NCBI GenBank assembly: GCA_026003195.1
Contig: BPGU01000001.1
Coordinates: forward strand, 124,001 to 188,000
DNA: 64,000 bases
Reading direction: 5' to 3'
Source: Armatimonadota bacterium
Lineage (GTDB): Bacteria; Armatimonadota; HRBIN16
Each line of letters begins with the position of its first letter. Positions within the stretch are counted from its first letter, which is position 1. Under the pieces are notes generated by a model. The model ran no database searches, was not told the DNA's origin, and worked only from the letters and a program-made list of their open reading frames with translations. Shown one piece after another: positions 1-9,054 of the stretch. The translations under genes were made by a program, and so were the position numbers.

Positions 1-293
1 GGACGTTCCGAGAGGCTGCTCTCAGTGCCCCGGAAGCCGCCATACAGCGCAACGCCGTTCTGGAGGGTGATGCGCTCCTGATACAACCCATAGCGCACCC
101 ATATCTGGTCGCCGGGCAATGTCGTCCGTAACGCAGCGGTCACCGTGCGCTTCGCCGTCGCCCAGGAGAGACCGTCCTGCAGGTCATCGCCCTGGGGGGA
201 GACATACACCACTTTCGCGAACAGGGGACTGCTCATGCCCAGCAGGATGAGGCACAACATGCTTATCCATCCGTAGTGCCCAGACCTTTTCAC
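1..293 (-). CDS. Secreted right-handed beta-helix-like protein, N-terminal part only
   Basis: The first 97 or so residues of a protein that continues past the window edge. A GTG start is chosen because GGAGG lies 8 bases upstream. Residues 1-26 form a signal peptide (basic KR, a hydrophobic LCLILLGM core, cleavage near LFA-K). The mature start VVYVSPQGDD is followed by LSWATAKRTVTAAL and by GALYGGF-like segments (QNGVALYGGFRG). This pattern is known from DUF1565 and pectate-lyase-like beta-helix proteins that act outside the cell. The substrate cannot be read from this fragment. Confidence 0.6.
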   Translation of the reverse strand, partial: MKRSGHYGWISMLCLILLGMSSPLFAKVVYVSPQGDDLQDGLSWATAKRTVTAALRTTLPGDQIWVRYGLYQERITLQNGVALYGGFRGTESSLSER

Positions 294-363
294 TATCACC
301 GCCTCCTTTCATCCAATCTCTTTTCCCTTTGGGCTACGGAAAGACAACATGAGCTTTCACTTC

Positions 364-369
364 ATTATA
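364..369 (-). promoter_or_regulatory. Candidate -10 box for the secreted beta-helix protein
   Basis: On the minus strand the hexamer TATAAT lies about 70 bases upstream of the GTG start of the partial secreted protein. The -35 region (TTCTGT, 17-base spacer) is weak, so this is only a candidate. Confidence 0.3.
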
Positions 370-447
370 TATGCAAGATTCGTACCACAGAAGGGCATTT
401 GGGGGTTTTTAGCAACATTTTTTGAAAAATGGCGGAGGAGCACGCGC

Positions 448-3333
448 CTATTGACCACCGTGCACCAGCCGCGTCCCTCCAGCCAGCCCACCCATCCGCG
501 CTTCGAGGATTAACGTCAGCCCTCCCGTCGCCGGCGTGTATTGAGCATCCATCGGGTTGTACAGGCGAGGCAGGCGGAGGGTGATGGCATACCTGCCCTT
601 ACCCTGCGGCTGCATGTCCCACCAGCGGAAGGCATCGGGTACCAGACGCACACGCACCTGCGCGCCGTCGGCGGGTTTGCCGTCGGGTTGCCACACGGAG
701 GCTTCCACATGCAGGTTTTCGCCCGCCCGATGCACTGCCGCCCTGATTGCCAGGGCGTGTGTCACGCTGCGTGCCAGAGCGAGCGATTTCGCCAGCCGCT
801 GTGCCTGCAGGTGAGCGCGTGCCGACTGCGTGCACCACTGCAGTAGGGAGGTATCCACACCGGCGTTCCTCCAGAGAGCGCACGTCCTCTCCGCCTCGGC
901 TATCGCCCTTTCGCACTCCGAAGGCGTCGTGTGGCGTTCTATCACCAGCAGGCGTGTGCCGTATGCCTCCAGTGTGACCCGAACGGGCAGATTCGGGCTG
1001 AGCACCTCTCCGGTCAGCGCGTCACGCACCCTGTACTCCCCTTGCGCAGCTTCCGACAGGCGGGCGGAGAGCGAAAGGTGCAGATCACGGGCAAAATCTA
1101 CCCGGTGTAACAGCAGTACCACCAGATTCGTGCCGTCGGTGAGGAACAGACACTCCACCCCCTTTGCCCAGCCTGTGTTTGGCGAGGAGGTGACCTCTAT
1201 CGGGCGCAACAGCGCGAACTGTTCCACTTGTCGTTCCATCTCCTCCACCGGCAACGGACGTACCTTCGCCGACCATGTGGCGGCTCCGCGGTCGGTGGAG
1301 GTCTGGTGGATCACGGTTACGGGCGCGCCCGGCGCGTCATCAGGCAGGCGGATGACGCCTTCCGGCAACGGCGGCAGGCTGTTCCCCCTCTCGTCTCGCT
1401 CGGCGAGTGCACCTACCGCCAGCACCTTCCCCCCTGCCCGCAGGTATTCGCTCAACGCGCGGTGCGCTTGCCGGGATAGCACGGGGTCATCCACACTCAG
1501 CAACACGGGCACCGCCTGCGCGAGAGAGGCATCGCACTGCGCATCGTGCACAAACAGGGTGTTCCAGCCGCGCGAGCAGGAGAGGTCGTAGAGCAGACTC
1601 CATCGGTCCTGCCACCAGCGTTGCCACGTGGCGTCCGAGAGGAAGATGCCCACCTGCGGGTGCAGACGCGAACAGCCCTCCAGCCAGGGTGCCGCCCGTT
1701 TCAGCTCCTCAAAGAGCCTCTTACACTCCGCCTCAGCGGGCGTGCCCTGAATGCCCCACTCGCCGTCAGGCAGGGAGCCGCGCCACTGCACCAGCCCGAT
1801 GTGCCATACGCCCAAGCCCAGCGCCTCGTACACCGCCCGACGTGCGGACTGTGGGGAAAAACTTCTGCCGCCGCCTCGCGCGGTAGGAGAGAGCTGCTTG
1901 TTGGCGAGGCGAGGTGCCACTACCGGCATACCGAACCCCGTTTGCATGTCCAGGGTGAGACGGTGGATACGCTCAGCGTCCTCATCGATGGAGATGGGAC
2001 CGGCTTCGAAGCCGTCTGCTGCGCCGGCGAGGTCAGCGAGGGGAAAGCCCATCTTGCTGCGAAAATCCAGCGCAAAGGGGTTGCCGTGTGTGGGGATGAA
2101 GATGGGGCGGGTGGGGTCTAACTGGCGCAGGGCGGTGGTGTAGAGGGCAAACCGTTCGGTCATCGCCGCCTCACGGAATCGATACCAGAGGTAACGTTCT
2201 TGCTCGGCACCTCTCCCCCCGCCCCTCTCAGGGAAGGGGGATGGAGGGTTAGGTTCAGTTCCACCGCTCCGCCGTTGATAGTTTGCATCTCCCCCTTCCC
2301 TCTCAGGGAAGGGGGATGGGGGGTTAGGTCCAAAACCAGCCTCCTGCCACGCGCGGTAGTGCGCGAGGAACTCCGGTCGAAAGTCGCCCTCGGGCAGACC
2401 AAAATAGTCCGGGTAGCCCTGTTCACCACCGATCACCCAGTAGCGCACCCGCTTCTGCCCACGCAACAGGGGCACGGTCTCACGCATCTGGCGCAGGGTG
2501 GCGTCGGTCAACACCGGGTCATCGAAGGCAATCCATGGGTTCTCCCCCGCGCGGATGATGTTGCCCTCGCGGTCGCGCATCGCAGCCTGCGGGTGCATCT
2601 GCCAGAACCAGTCCGGATAGACTACAAAGAAGGCGTTATTATGCTCGCCGATACCTGCTCCTGCATCCACACGCAGGTTCGCCAGCGTGACGAAGGTGGA
2701 CGTTCCCAGAGGCACAGGCGTATCGTGCCGGGACGAGCGGGTAAGCGGATGTGGCTTTCCCCCTGCGTCTTGCCACTCGCCGATGATGCCCCATGCGCGC
2801 AGTGTCAGGTCGCCCAGGCGCACCCGCGTGCCCTCCTGCAACGCCCGCGCCAGCCACACGTGCGCCTGAGATTTTCGCACCTGAATGCGCACGCGGTAGC
2901 TCCCCGCAGGCAACGGCTTCGCCGGCTGCAGAATCAGGTGCGGCTGGCTGCGCGGTTCGGTCTGCGCACGGGCAAGGGGTGCGGTGGAGGACCTGGGCGC
3001 AAACAGCTCTCCAACCACCTCAGCGTGAGAGTTGGAGGTGCTCACCAGCAGGTTGACCTGCGCCAGCCCCGTCGGCGCGTCGAACTCCAGATCCATCGTG
3101 CGGCGGGTAGACACCTGCACGGGCGCGGGCAAAGGACGGACACCGTAACGGGCGCGTTCGTCCCGAAGCAGGTGCAGCGGCAGATGGAACGAAGTGGCGT
3201 TGGCACCCGTGCGATGCACGGTCTCACGCAGGTCTTCGGAACCCGTCCAGTGCCAGAAGCCGAACATCTCAGCAGGCTGTCGCTGCCAGTGCCAGAAAGC
3301 GGGATGAAGCAGACGCGGTAGCAGGTGCGACAT
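448..3333 (-). CDS. GH42-like glycoside hydrolase with repeat-derived insertion
   Basis: A 961-residue protein without a signal peptide, last gene of the lacI-headed operon. The N-terminal part is beta-rich. A TIM-barrel-like region carries RYWVIGGEQGYPDYFG, a possible acid/base glutamate, and a later segment (YEALGLGVWHIGLVQWRG) recalls clan GH-A enzymes. A beta-galactosidase trimerisation-like domain follows (VGIFLSDATWQRWWQDRW, then YLRAGGKVLAVG), and the C-terminus is beta-rich. By family knowledge this would be a retaining glycosidase; the sugar is unknown. Residues about 334-375 are encoded by two tandem copies of a dispersed intergenic repeat and contain PNPPSPFPE twice, in frame. The start lies 8 bases downstream of the transporter stop, so translational coupling is likely. 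Confidence 0.6.
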   Translation of the reverse strand: MSHLLPRLLHPAFWHWQRQPAEMFGFWHWTGSEDLRETVHRTGANATSFHLPLHLLRDERARYGVRPLPAPVQVSTRRTMDLEFDAPTGLAQVNLLVSTSNSHAEVVGELFAPRSSTAPLARAQTEPRSQPHLILQPAKPLPAGSYRVRIQVRKSQAHVWLARALQEGTRVRLGDLTLRAWGIIGEWQDAGGKPHPLTRSSRHDTPVPLGTSTFVTLANLRVDAGAGIGEHNNAFFVVYPDWFWQMHPQAAMRDREGNIIRAGENPWIAFDDPVLTDATLRQMRETVPLLRGQKRVRYWVIGGEQGYPDYFGLPEGDFRPEFLAHYRAWQEAGFGPNPPSPFPEREGGDANYQRRSGGTEPNPPSPFPERGGGRGAEQERYLWYRFREAAMTERFALYTTALRQLDPTRPIFIPTHGNPFALDFRSKMGFPLADLAGAADGFEAGPISIDEDAERIHRLTLDMQTGFGMPVVAPRLANKQLSPTARGGGRSFSPQSARRAVYEALGLGVWHIGLVQWRGSLPDGEWGIQGTPAEAECKRLFEELKRAAPWLEGCSRLHPQVGIFLSDATWQRWWQDRWSLLYDLSCSRGWNTLFVHDAQCDASLAQAVPVLLSVDDPVLSRQAHRALSEYLRAGGKVLAVGALAERDERGNSLPPLPEGVIRLPDDAPGAPVTVIHQTSTDRGAATWSAKVRPLPVEEMERQVEQFALLRPIEVTSSPNTGWAKGVECLFLTDGTNLVVLLLHRVDFARDLHLSLSARLSEAAQGEYRVRDALTGEVLSPNLPVRVTLEAYGTRLLVIERHTTPSECERAIAEAERTCALWRNAGVDTSLLQWCTQSARAHLQAQRLAKSLALARSVTHALAIRAAVHRAGENLHVEASVWQPDGKPADGAQVRVRLVPDAFRWWDMQPQGKGRYAITLRLPRLYNPMDAQYTPATGGLTLILEARMGGLAGGTRLVHGGQ
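2206..2336 (-). repeat. Two tandem type A repeats inside a coding region
   Basis: Two copies offset by 75 bases share CCTAACCC, then CATCCCCCTTCCCTGAGAGG. The same module occurs between genes elsewhere in the window. Both copies stay in frame with the surrounding glycosidase gene and each encodes PNPPSPFPE. Confidence 0.85.
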
Positions 3334-3341
3334 CTTTCACC

Positions 3342-5300
3342 TCACACGGGGAAGGGTTTGTATAACGGGATGCGGAAGAGCCAGCTCGCCAGCGCAAGCA
3401 CCCCGCATATCGCATAGTCGCCCACGATCAACCCGATGAAGAAAGGCACAGCCCTCTCATACAGGCGCAACCCGCCTGCCCGCAGTACCGCCGCTTTGGC
3501 GACCCCGGCGATAACGATAGGCACCCACATCCACTCTAACGCCCCACTCTGCGCCATCACGAACCCGCCCGGATGCAGGGGAAACCAGAGGAACTGATGC
3601 CTTGCCGCCTGTAGCAACAACACGAACAGAAAACCCCAGCCCGCTGCCAGCAGTTGTGACGCGCCTGGTTGTGGAATCAAACCGTCTACCTGCGAGCGCA
3701 GGATATCGAACGCCTGCCTGCCCTGATAGGTGCGCCACTGGTCGGTGATAGCCGATGCCGCGCCGTAGCGGTAGTACACGTCCAGCGCAATCCACAGGCT
3801 GGCAAGGATGCTGAGCACGGAGGCGATACCCAGCGAGAGCAGGAAGGGCTTGCGAGGCAGGCGCACGGTATCGGCGAGGGTGAGCATCTCCGAGTAGGTG
3901 GGGAGAGCGTGCGCGCGGAAATCGCCAAACGAGAACCAGCGCAGATACGCCAGCCCCACGCCCTCCGAAAGGGGCATCGGCGAACGCACCAGAGCACGTG
4001 TCCACCACGCCACGTCGTTGCCCGGGTTCCAGATGGGTCCCAGCGCAGCCCGCAACCAGCCAATGCTCACCATGCACAAAAAGAACACCAGAAACAGCGT
4101 CACCGCTACCACAGGGCGAAGCCCCAGCGCAATGCCGAAAGCCACCAGCGCCGCCAGCGAGCCAGCGAAAACCAGCCACCACAGCCTTTCCGTGCGATGA
4201 CGCAGCGACTCCTTCACCCGTTGCCTAGCAGACCATGCTACCACCAGCGCGAACGCCACAATCGCTCCTTGAGCCTGCTCGCCCGCATACGGGAAGCCCG
4301 AACCGCCTTCGCCCCCCTGATTCAGCCCCCACACCCCCGCCATCAGATTCTCGCCCTTCATCAGTGCGAAAAAGAAGGCGCAGGAGAAGAGGATGTTGGT
4401 GGGAACCAGCGCGAACAACCCGATGACGCTGGGATAAAAGGTCAGATACAGCGTGCCGATACCGTTCCAGGGCGGAGGCAGCCGACTACCGATTTCGGTA
4501 GGCAACACGCGCAGTTCGGGCACCGAAGGAACCATGTAGTGCAGGGCGTTTAGCCCCTGTATGCCCACCGCCAGCGCGATGCCCGCCCAGAGCAACGGGT
4601 TTCTGCCCGAGCGTTCGCGAGTCAACACCAGCGGCAGCTGGAGCATGGGGAAGGTCAGCCGCTCACGCTTCGCCCAGTGCACGCTGAAGACCATCGCCAG
4701 GCAGAACTGCGCCACGAGCAATGTGCCGATGAACCCCGCCCATACCAGCACCGGCACCAGCCACGCCCGCCACACCTGCGGTTGATACAGGCTGGACTGC
4801 CCCACAAAGAAGCCCTTCACCACGTCGGGCGAGCGCGGAGCAACCCACGCGGGAATATGCGCCCAGAACTCCTCCCACCGATTGCCCGCGTTGGCGAACC
4901 AGAAGGGCGCAACCAGCGTGGTCACCAGAAACTGCACCATGCCCATCGTAGAGATGCCCACCGTGCCTGCCACGACTGCGTATATCCACAGCACCTCTCG
5001 TCTGCCCAAAGCGGGCACCACCAGACGAATCAGCAACAGAGCGAGCAGCACGACCACCGCCGCGACAGGCAGGGAGCTGGACGCCAGGTCCGCCGAGCGG
5101 TACAGAATCTCGCTGCGGAACACCCAGATGCACACCAGCGGCGCGAGCAGCACGGCGCCCCAGAAAGCCACGCGCAGAGCTGGGGGAAACCGTCTCGCCG
5201 CTTCGGTGGTGTCGCGAAGCGAGATGGCATGGGATATGTCTGATGAGGCTGTGTTCATGACCACTGGCTCTTCGGACACAAGGGGCGCATTCCCAGACAA
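3342..5300 (-). CDS. DUF6785/DUF6784-type polytopic membrane protein
   Basis: A protein of about 650 residues with a dozen or more hydrophobic segments. The stretch REVLWIYAV, NRWEEFWAHIP, KGFF and KRERLTFPMLQLPL matches what I know of the DUF6785 N-terminal region, and the C-terminal half fits DUF6784. These proteins are common in Planctomycetota and Armatimonadota and distantly recall oligopeptide-type transporters. A role in carrying a substrate for the neighbouring nucleoside-hydrolase-like and glycosidase genes is inference. The start is uncertain: the TTG used here begins one base after the upstream stop and has AAGGG before it; in-frame GTG (codon 8) and ATG (codon 15) are alternatives. 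Confidence 0.7.
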   Translation of the reverse strand: MSGNAPLVSEEPVVMNTASSDISHAISLRDTTEAARRFPPALRVAFWGAVLLAPLVCIWVFRSEILYRSADLASSSLPVAAVVVLLALLLIRLVVPALGRREVLWIYAVVAGTVGISTMGMVQFLVTTLVAPFWFANAGNRWEEFWAHIPAWVAPRSPDVVKGFFVGQSSLYQPQVWRAWLVPVLVWAGFIGTLLVAQFCLAMVFSVHWAKRERLTFPMLQLPLVLTRERSGRNPLLWAGIALAVGIQGLNALHYMVPSVPELRVLPTEIGSRLPPPWNGIGTLYLTFYPSVIGLFALVPTNILFSCAFFFALMKGENLMAGVWGLNQGGEGGSGFPYAGEQAQGAIVAFALVVAWSARQRVKESLRHRTERLWWLVFAGSLAALVAFGIALGLRPVVAVTLFLVFFLCMVSIGWLRAALGPIWNPGNDVAWWTRALVRSPMPLSEGVGLAYLRWFSFGDFRAHALPTYSEMLTLADTVRLPRKPFLLSLGIASVLSILASLWIALDVYYRYGAASAITDQWRTYQGRQAFDILRSQVDGLIPQPGASQLLAAGWGFLFVLLLQAARHQFLWFPLHPGGFVMAQSGALEWMWVPIVIAGVAKAAVLRAGGLRLYERAVPFFIGLIVGDYAICGVLALASWLFRIPLYKPFPV

Positions 5301-5301
5301 T

Positions 5302-6177
5302 CTATCCCTTTAGCCGCCTCACCATGTCGCTCCACAAACTGTCTGAATCCACTTTTTGAATCCACCGGACACTGGGATACGGATGTCCCTCGCGGGGCGC
5401 GAACTCGAAATCCAGGTTGTCCAGCAAGTAAGGGCGCGGCAACTTCTCCGCCTGCGTCCAGCCGAGCAGGTGCGCGGTCACAATCTCATCCCAGATGGGC
5501 CAGGCATCCTCCCGACCGGTTACATCTTTCACCACTTTCGGCTGCGATTGCAGCCACCACCGCAGCAATCCCACCAGATACTCGCCAGTCTGCCCACAGT
5601 CCGCCAAAAGGGACTGCGCTTTGTCCAGCGTCATCAGCAAGTCGCGCAGGCAGGTGACGGCGGGTCCGAGCGTGAGCGGTACCGGCGCGTCCAGAATCAC
5701 CTGCCACGCCTTCGGGTCGTTCTGCACGTTGAACTCGCGCCCGCCGCCCTCCACGCTGTGGAAAGCCATCGAAACTATCTGGATACGCTCCGCCAGAGAA
5801 GGCTCCCACAGCAGGGCGGATGCTGCGTCGGTCGCCGCGCCGATGGTGAGCAGGGTCAACGGTCGAGATGGGGTATACCGCCGTGCGGTTTCGATGATGA
5901 ACTCTATTCCCTCATTGCGCTGGGGCTGGTGCACGCTTTCCAGTGGCGTGCTGGAGCCGGGTATCACTGGCGGTTTCTCCGCGATGGGCAAGTGGCTCAG
6001 CACCTCCTGCGCCACCTCCGCCGAACGTTGCGCCGTCAAGTAGGGCGTGTGCGTGGTTACAATGCCCAACAGATGCACCTGTGGATGCAGGGCAAGGTGC
6101 GCCATCGCCCACTGGTCGTCCATCTCCGCGCCCACATCTGTGGAAAGCAAAACATCGATGCGTTCACTCCGGGTCAC
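5302..6177 (-). CDS. Inosine-uridine nucleoside hydrolase-like protein
   Basis: A 291-residue member of the IUNH/ribosylhydrolase superfamily. The N-terminal LLSTDVGAEMDDQWA corresponds to the calcium-binding DxDxxxDD motif of the family, with a variant first half (STDVG). IVTTH, LLTIGAATDAASAL and FNVQNDPKAWQ follow the expected order; the FNVQND segment replaces the usual FN-x-x-xDPEA. The reaction would be cleavage of an N-ribosyl or related glycosidic bond. The operon context with a GH-like enzyme and a transporter suggests use of a scavenged glycoside rather than housekeeping nucleoside salvage. The start is GTG with GGGAGG about 15 bases upstream. Confidence 0.75.
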   Translation of the reverse strand: MTRSERIDVLLSTDVGAEMDDQWAMAHLALHPQVHLLGIVTTHTPYLTAQRSAEVAQEVLSHLPIAEKPPVIPGSSTPLESVHQPQRNEGIEFIIETARRYTPSRPLTLLTIGAATDAASALLWEPSLAERIQIVSMAFHSVEGGGREFNVQNDPKAWQVILDAPVPLTLGPAVTCLRDLLMTLDKAQSLLADCGQTGEYLVGLLRWWLQSQPKVVKDVTGREDAWPIWDEIVTAHLLGWTQAEKLPRPYLLDNLDFEFAPREGHPYPSVRWIQKVDSDSLWSDMVRRLKG

Positions 6178-6232
6178 TGTCTTTTCTGGTAGCCTCCCTT
6201 CTTTGCAATCTGTCCGAGGGCATATTCGGCAT

Positions 6233-6448
6233 CTACTTTTTGCCTGCCTGCTGCTCCAGCCTCTGCATCACTTCAGGAGTCACACCGGGCAATTGTCCCT
6301 TGCGAGCACGCTCCAGCAGCTCCTGGCGCATGGCCTGTTCATTCATCCCCTTATCGGGTTTGGTTGCCCACCAGTAGGCTACTCCCACGATCAGGAGCAC
6401 TACTGCCACAATCAGCAATGCCACAGGTGCGGGTACTTCACGTCGCAT
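6233..6448 (-). CDS. Small single-pass membrane protein of the lacI-prepilin cassette
   Basis: A 71-residue protein starting MRREVPAPVALLIVAVV. It has one N-terminal transmembrane segment (about residues 8-28) and a charged soluble tail (MRQELLERARKGQLPG, MQRLEQQAGKK). GAGGTGA lies 9-10 bases before this ATG. The frame is open further upstream, but only through a dispersed repeat, so the longer start is rejected. A second protein with the same opening (MKKEVSTPVVVAVFAVV) occupies the same place in the other lacI-prepilin cassette of the window. The function is unknown; an accessory membrane role for the prepilin-like protein is conceivable. Confidence 0.65.
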   Translation of the reverse strand: MRREVPAPVALLIVAVVLLIVGVAYWWATKPDKGMNEQAMRQELLERARKGQLPGVTPEVMQRLEQQAGKK

Positions 6449-6514
6449 CTCTGCTTTCACCTCACTGTTTAAACTGTATGGAAAAGTGATGTGGGGGAGG
6501 CTTTCTGGGCAAAC

Positions 6515-6632
6515 GGCTCGGCGGGAGCCTCGCCCTCCAGGAGGATGGGTGACGTTCAACCATCTGGAGGGCGAACCTCCCGGTGAGCCAAAACTCACAT
6601 TCCCCGACAGCTCGGCAGGAGCCTCGCCTTCC
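6515..6632. repeat. Type B inverted repeat plus a third half copy
   Basis: A 26-base arm beginning GGCTCGGCGGGAGCC is followed, after 23 bases, by its imperfect reverse complement ending CCCGGTGAGCC, so the two arms can fold into a long stem. A third partial copy starts at 6609. Related single arms occur near 40259 and 41347. The element sits between the prepilin-like gene and the small membrane protein gene and may affect mRNA processing. Confidence 0.8.
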
Positions 6633-6690
6633 CCCGTTCCAGGCGTTCAGAGTGACACTGCCGCGCGCATCGCACCAGTGCACACACGTC

Positions 6691-7470
6691 CTACCGGTAA
6701 CACGGCGGGATGGCGTCTAGCAGCCCCTGCAGTGTCCACGCGGGCTGATCCGGGTAGCTGATGGGTTCATTGTCCCACAGGAACTCCGGTGACAGCGTCG
6801 CGGCGAGGCGCATCCATTTCACATGTCCATCCGCCATCGCCCAGTTGCCACTCTTGTTGTGCCAGAAGGGCAGACTACCGCAGGTGCCGTTGTAGTACTG
6901 CCAGGGAATGGTCCACGCTTCCAGGTCTGGCCACATGTCGTGCGTCTCCAGAACCATGATGGTGCTCGCCGGGTTCTGGAAGTACGCCAGTGTGCGGATG
7001 TACCAGGAGATGTGCCCGTTCGAAGCATAGTTGGCAAAACCCTTGAACCGCCGCGGATTCGCGTTGAAGTCATCCAGCGTCATGGTGACATCGCACACAC
7101 AGCCCTTGCCGCCGATAAAGGGCGACCCCACCCAGAGGGGCCAGTAGAACTCGTTCAGGTGGCGTGGAGCCGACGGACAGACCCACGCACCCTCATTCTT
7201 GATGTAGGGCTGCACGACACAGCGCCAGGTGACGTATGACAGCTCCGGGGTAAACGAGAAGATACGGTTGAGCGGAAGCGTCTCGTCGTAGTCCTGCGCA
7301 TACATCAGCACTGCCAGCCCTATCTGCTTCATGTTGCTGATGCACGAGGCTTGTCGTGCCTTTTCGCGAGCCTGGGCGAACACTGGGAACAGGATCGCCG
7401 CCAGTATCGCGATAATGGCGATGACGACAAGCAGCTCAATCAGGGTGAAGGCACGTCGCGAAACTCGCAT
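6691..7470 (-). CDS. Prepilin-like protein with H-X9-DG C-terminus (cassette 1)
   Basis: A 259-residue protein starting [19 protein letters not shown], a class III prepilin signal with cleavage expected before F and Glu at mature position 5. AAGGAGG lies 10 bases upstream of this ATG, which rules out the longer in-frame start. The conserved [16 protein letters not shown] follows, then a globular domain with YAQDYDET. The C-terminal [16 protein letters not shown] is the H-X9-DG motif known from DUF1559-type proteins of Planctomycetota and Armatimonadota. It is expected to be exported and processed by a prepilin peptidase. It lies 23 bases after lacI and is probably co-transcribed with it. Confidence 0.85.
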   Translation of the reverse strand: MRVSRRAFTLIELLVVIAIIAILAAILFPVFAQAREKARQASCISNMKQIGLAVLMYAQDYDETLPLNRIFSFTPELSYVTWRCVVQPYIKNEGAWVCPSAPRHLNEFYWPLWVGSPFIGGKGCVCDVTMTLDDFNANPRRFKGFANYASNGHISWYIRTLAYFQNPASTIMVLETHDMWPDLEAWTIPWQYYNGTCGSLPFWHNKSGNWAMADGHVKWMRLAATLSPEFLWDNEPISYPDQPAWTLQGLLDAIPPCYR

Positions 7471-7493
7471 GGTTGGAACCTCCTTCTGTAATC

Positions 7494-8531
7494 TCAGGTT
7501 TGTGCTTGCAACAAGCTCCCGCACGACTCCCGAATCACGAGCTGTGTGGGAAGCTTCATACACTTCACGGGCAAGTCCATGTTTTGTAACCGGTGCATCA
7601 ACCGGCGCGCGGCGATTTGCCCCATCTGGCGCGGGTCTTGATGCACTGTGGTCAACCGTAGGTGACGTCCAACCTCCGTGTTCCCATAGCCCACGATAGC
7701 CAGCTGTTGAGGCACCTGAACACCATGTTCACGAGCCACTTGCATGGCTTCCGCAGCGAGGTCATCGTTGGCAGCAAACAGAGCGGTGGGAGGCTCGGAC
7801 AGGTGCAACAGTTCCGCCACTATCTCGTGGATGCGCTCCACGGGCATGAAGAACGAGTCACCGCGTACCCACTCGTCGCGAGGTTCTATCCCCGCGCTCT
7901 GCAGGGCAAGCAAGTATCCCGCCTGGCGGTCGCGCGCCGCGCTCATGTCTGAGCCTGCGCCCAGATGCACAATGCGACGATGCCCCAGCTGAATGAGATG
8001 CTGTACCGCCTTTCTGGCTCCAGTCACATCGTCGGATACCACGCAGTCCGCCTCGCCCTCAAAGGTGTGCTCATCCACAATCACCAGAGGTACCCCTTCG
8101 CGCTTTAACATGCGCACCCAGGTACCAGAAGATGCTCCTGCAACAGCGATGGAGATAATGCCATCCACGCGATGCTCCAGCAGCATCTCCACCTGCCTGG
8201 TCTCCAGTTCGGCGTTATGTCGCGAATCGGCGAGAAGCACCCGGTAATCGGTGGCGGTACACACCTCTTGAATGCCGTCCATAATCAGCGCGTGGAAGCT
8301 GCTGTCCATGCGGGGTATCAGCACGCCGATGGTCTGTGTTTTGCCACGCACCAGTCCGCGCGCAAGGCCGTTCGGTCGGTAGCCCAGCTCCCGCGCTGCC
8401 TGCCAGATGCGCTCACGGGTGGACTGCGGGATGACCACGTCCTGACGCCCGCTCAGCACGTAGGACACGGTGGTCTGAGAAACTCCCGCCCGCTTGGCGA
8501 CATCCACCATACTCGGTTTGCGTCGAACCAT
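7494..8531 (-). CDS. LacI-family transcriptional regulator (cassette 1)
   Basis: A 345-residue repressor-type protein. The N-terminal helix-turn-helix reads [21 protein letters not shown], followed by the hinge helix ([22 protein letters not shown]). The rest is a periplasmic-binding-protein fold for a sugar or nucleoside effector ([37 protein letters not shown]-like [10 protein letters not shown]). It heads an operon with a prepilin-like protein, a small membrane protein, a nucleoside-hydrolase-like enzyme, a DUF6785 protein and a GH-like protein. A near-perfect palindrome between its promoter and start codon indicates autoregulation. The effector is unknown. Confidence 0.93.
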   Translation of the reverse strand: MVRRKPSMVDVAKRAGVSQTTVSYVLSGRQDVVIPQSTRERIWQAARELGYRPNGLARGLVRGKTQTIGVLIPRMDSSFHALIMDGIQEVCTATDYRVLLADSRHNAELETRQVEMLLEHRVDGIISIAVAGASSGTWVRMLKREGVPLVIVDEHTFEGEADCVVSDDVTGARKAVQHLIQLGHRRIVHLGAGSDMSAARDRQAGYLLALQSAGIEPRDEWVRGDSFFMPVERIHEIVAELLHLSEPPTALFAANDDLAAEAMQVAREHGVQVPQQLAIVGYGNTEVGRHLRLTTVHQDPRQMGQIAARRLMHRLQNMDLPVKCMKLPTQLVIRESCGSLLQAQT

Positions 8532-8550
8532 GGCAGCCTCTTTCCTTTAT

Positions 8551-8618
8551 TGAAAGGCATCACTGATACCTTTCACTGATACGCTTCAATAATATCACTG
8601 TCGTTGCGTGTCTGTCAA
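8551..8618 (-). promoter_or_regulatory. Promoter and palindromic operator of lacI cassette 1
   Basis: On the minus strand TTGACA (8613-8618) and TATTAT (8589-8594) are separated by 18 bases. Downstream lies a 25-base near-perfect palindrome at 8551-8575 with arms TGAAAGG and CCTTTCA around ATCA-C-TGAT. The element GTATCAGTGA occurs twice in tandem. The position, just after the expected transcription start and 19 bases before the ATG, fits repression by the adjacent LacI protein. Confidence 0.75.
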
Positions 8619-8762
8619 GGGTTTCGGGGGAAATGCACCCAAAATTTTTCTGCTCAGTAATGCCCAAAGCACGAACAATGTCGCGGGGTGCCCCATACAG
8701 CTGTTGCGTCGCTGTGAACCCAGATGATTCTCAGCCAGCAAGAAGGAGGCGAAGGAAGCACA

Positions 8763-8897
8763 TTATCCGTTATCGCCATAGGCATACTGCTCGGGAGGGA
8801 TGGCTCCCGGTTCTGGCACGAACGTCTTCCTCTTTACCAGATAAACGGTAACGCCTACTGCAATATACACCAGCGGAATTTTGACCAAACCGCTCAT
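8763..8897 (-). CDS. Small single-pass membrane protein, 44 aa
   Basis: A 44-residue protein MSGLVKIPLVYIAVGV with one transmembrane segment and a proline-rich tail (VPEPGAIPPEQYAYGDNG). AGAGGTGAT is 5 bases or so upstream of the ATG, which favours this start over a longer open frame. It is divergent from the hydrolase-fusion gene. The family is not recognised. Confidence 0.5.
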   Translation of the reverse strand: MSGLVKIPLVYIAVGVTVYLVKRKTFVPEPGAIPPEQYAYGDNG

Positions 8898-9054
8898 CCA
8901 ATCACCTCTGTCCTGACGTTGTAGAGCATCTCCTTGTTGGGAAAAGATTATACCCCCCAACACAGACCTTGAAAGTGCCTTTGTGAAGGCGAACAACAGG
9001 AACTTCCCCGTTTCGGCGCGAATATTTTGCTCCCAAAACGGCTCGGGGGTCGCC

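Noticed and set aside
2200-3321. 373-codon plus-strand frame opposite the glycosidase gene
   Set aside because: Composition is that of an antisense shadow and it starts inside the repeat copies.
6449-6598. N-terminal extension of the 71-aa membrane protein
   Set aside because: The extra codons run through the type B repeat, while a good ribosome-binding site marks the inner ATG that matches the paralogue's start.
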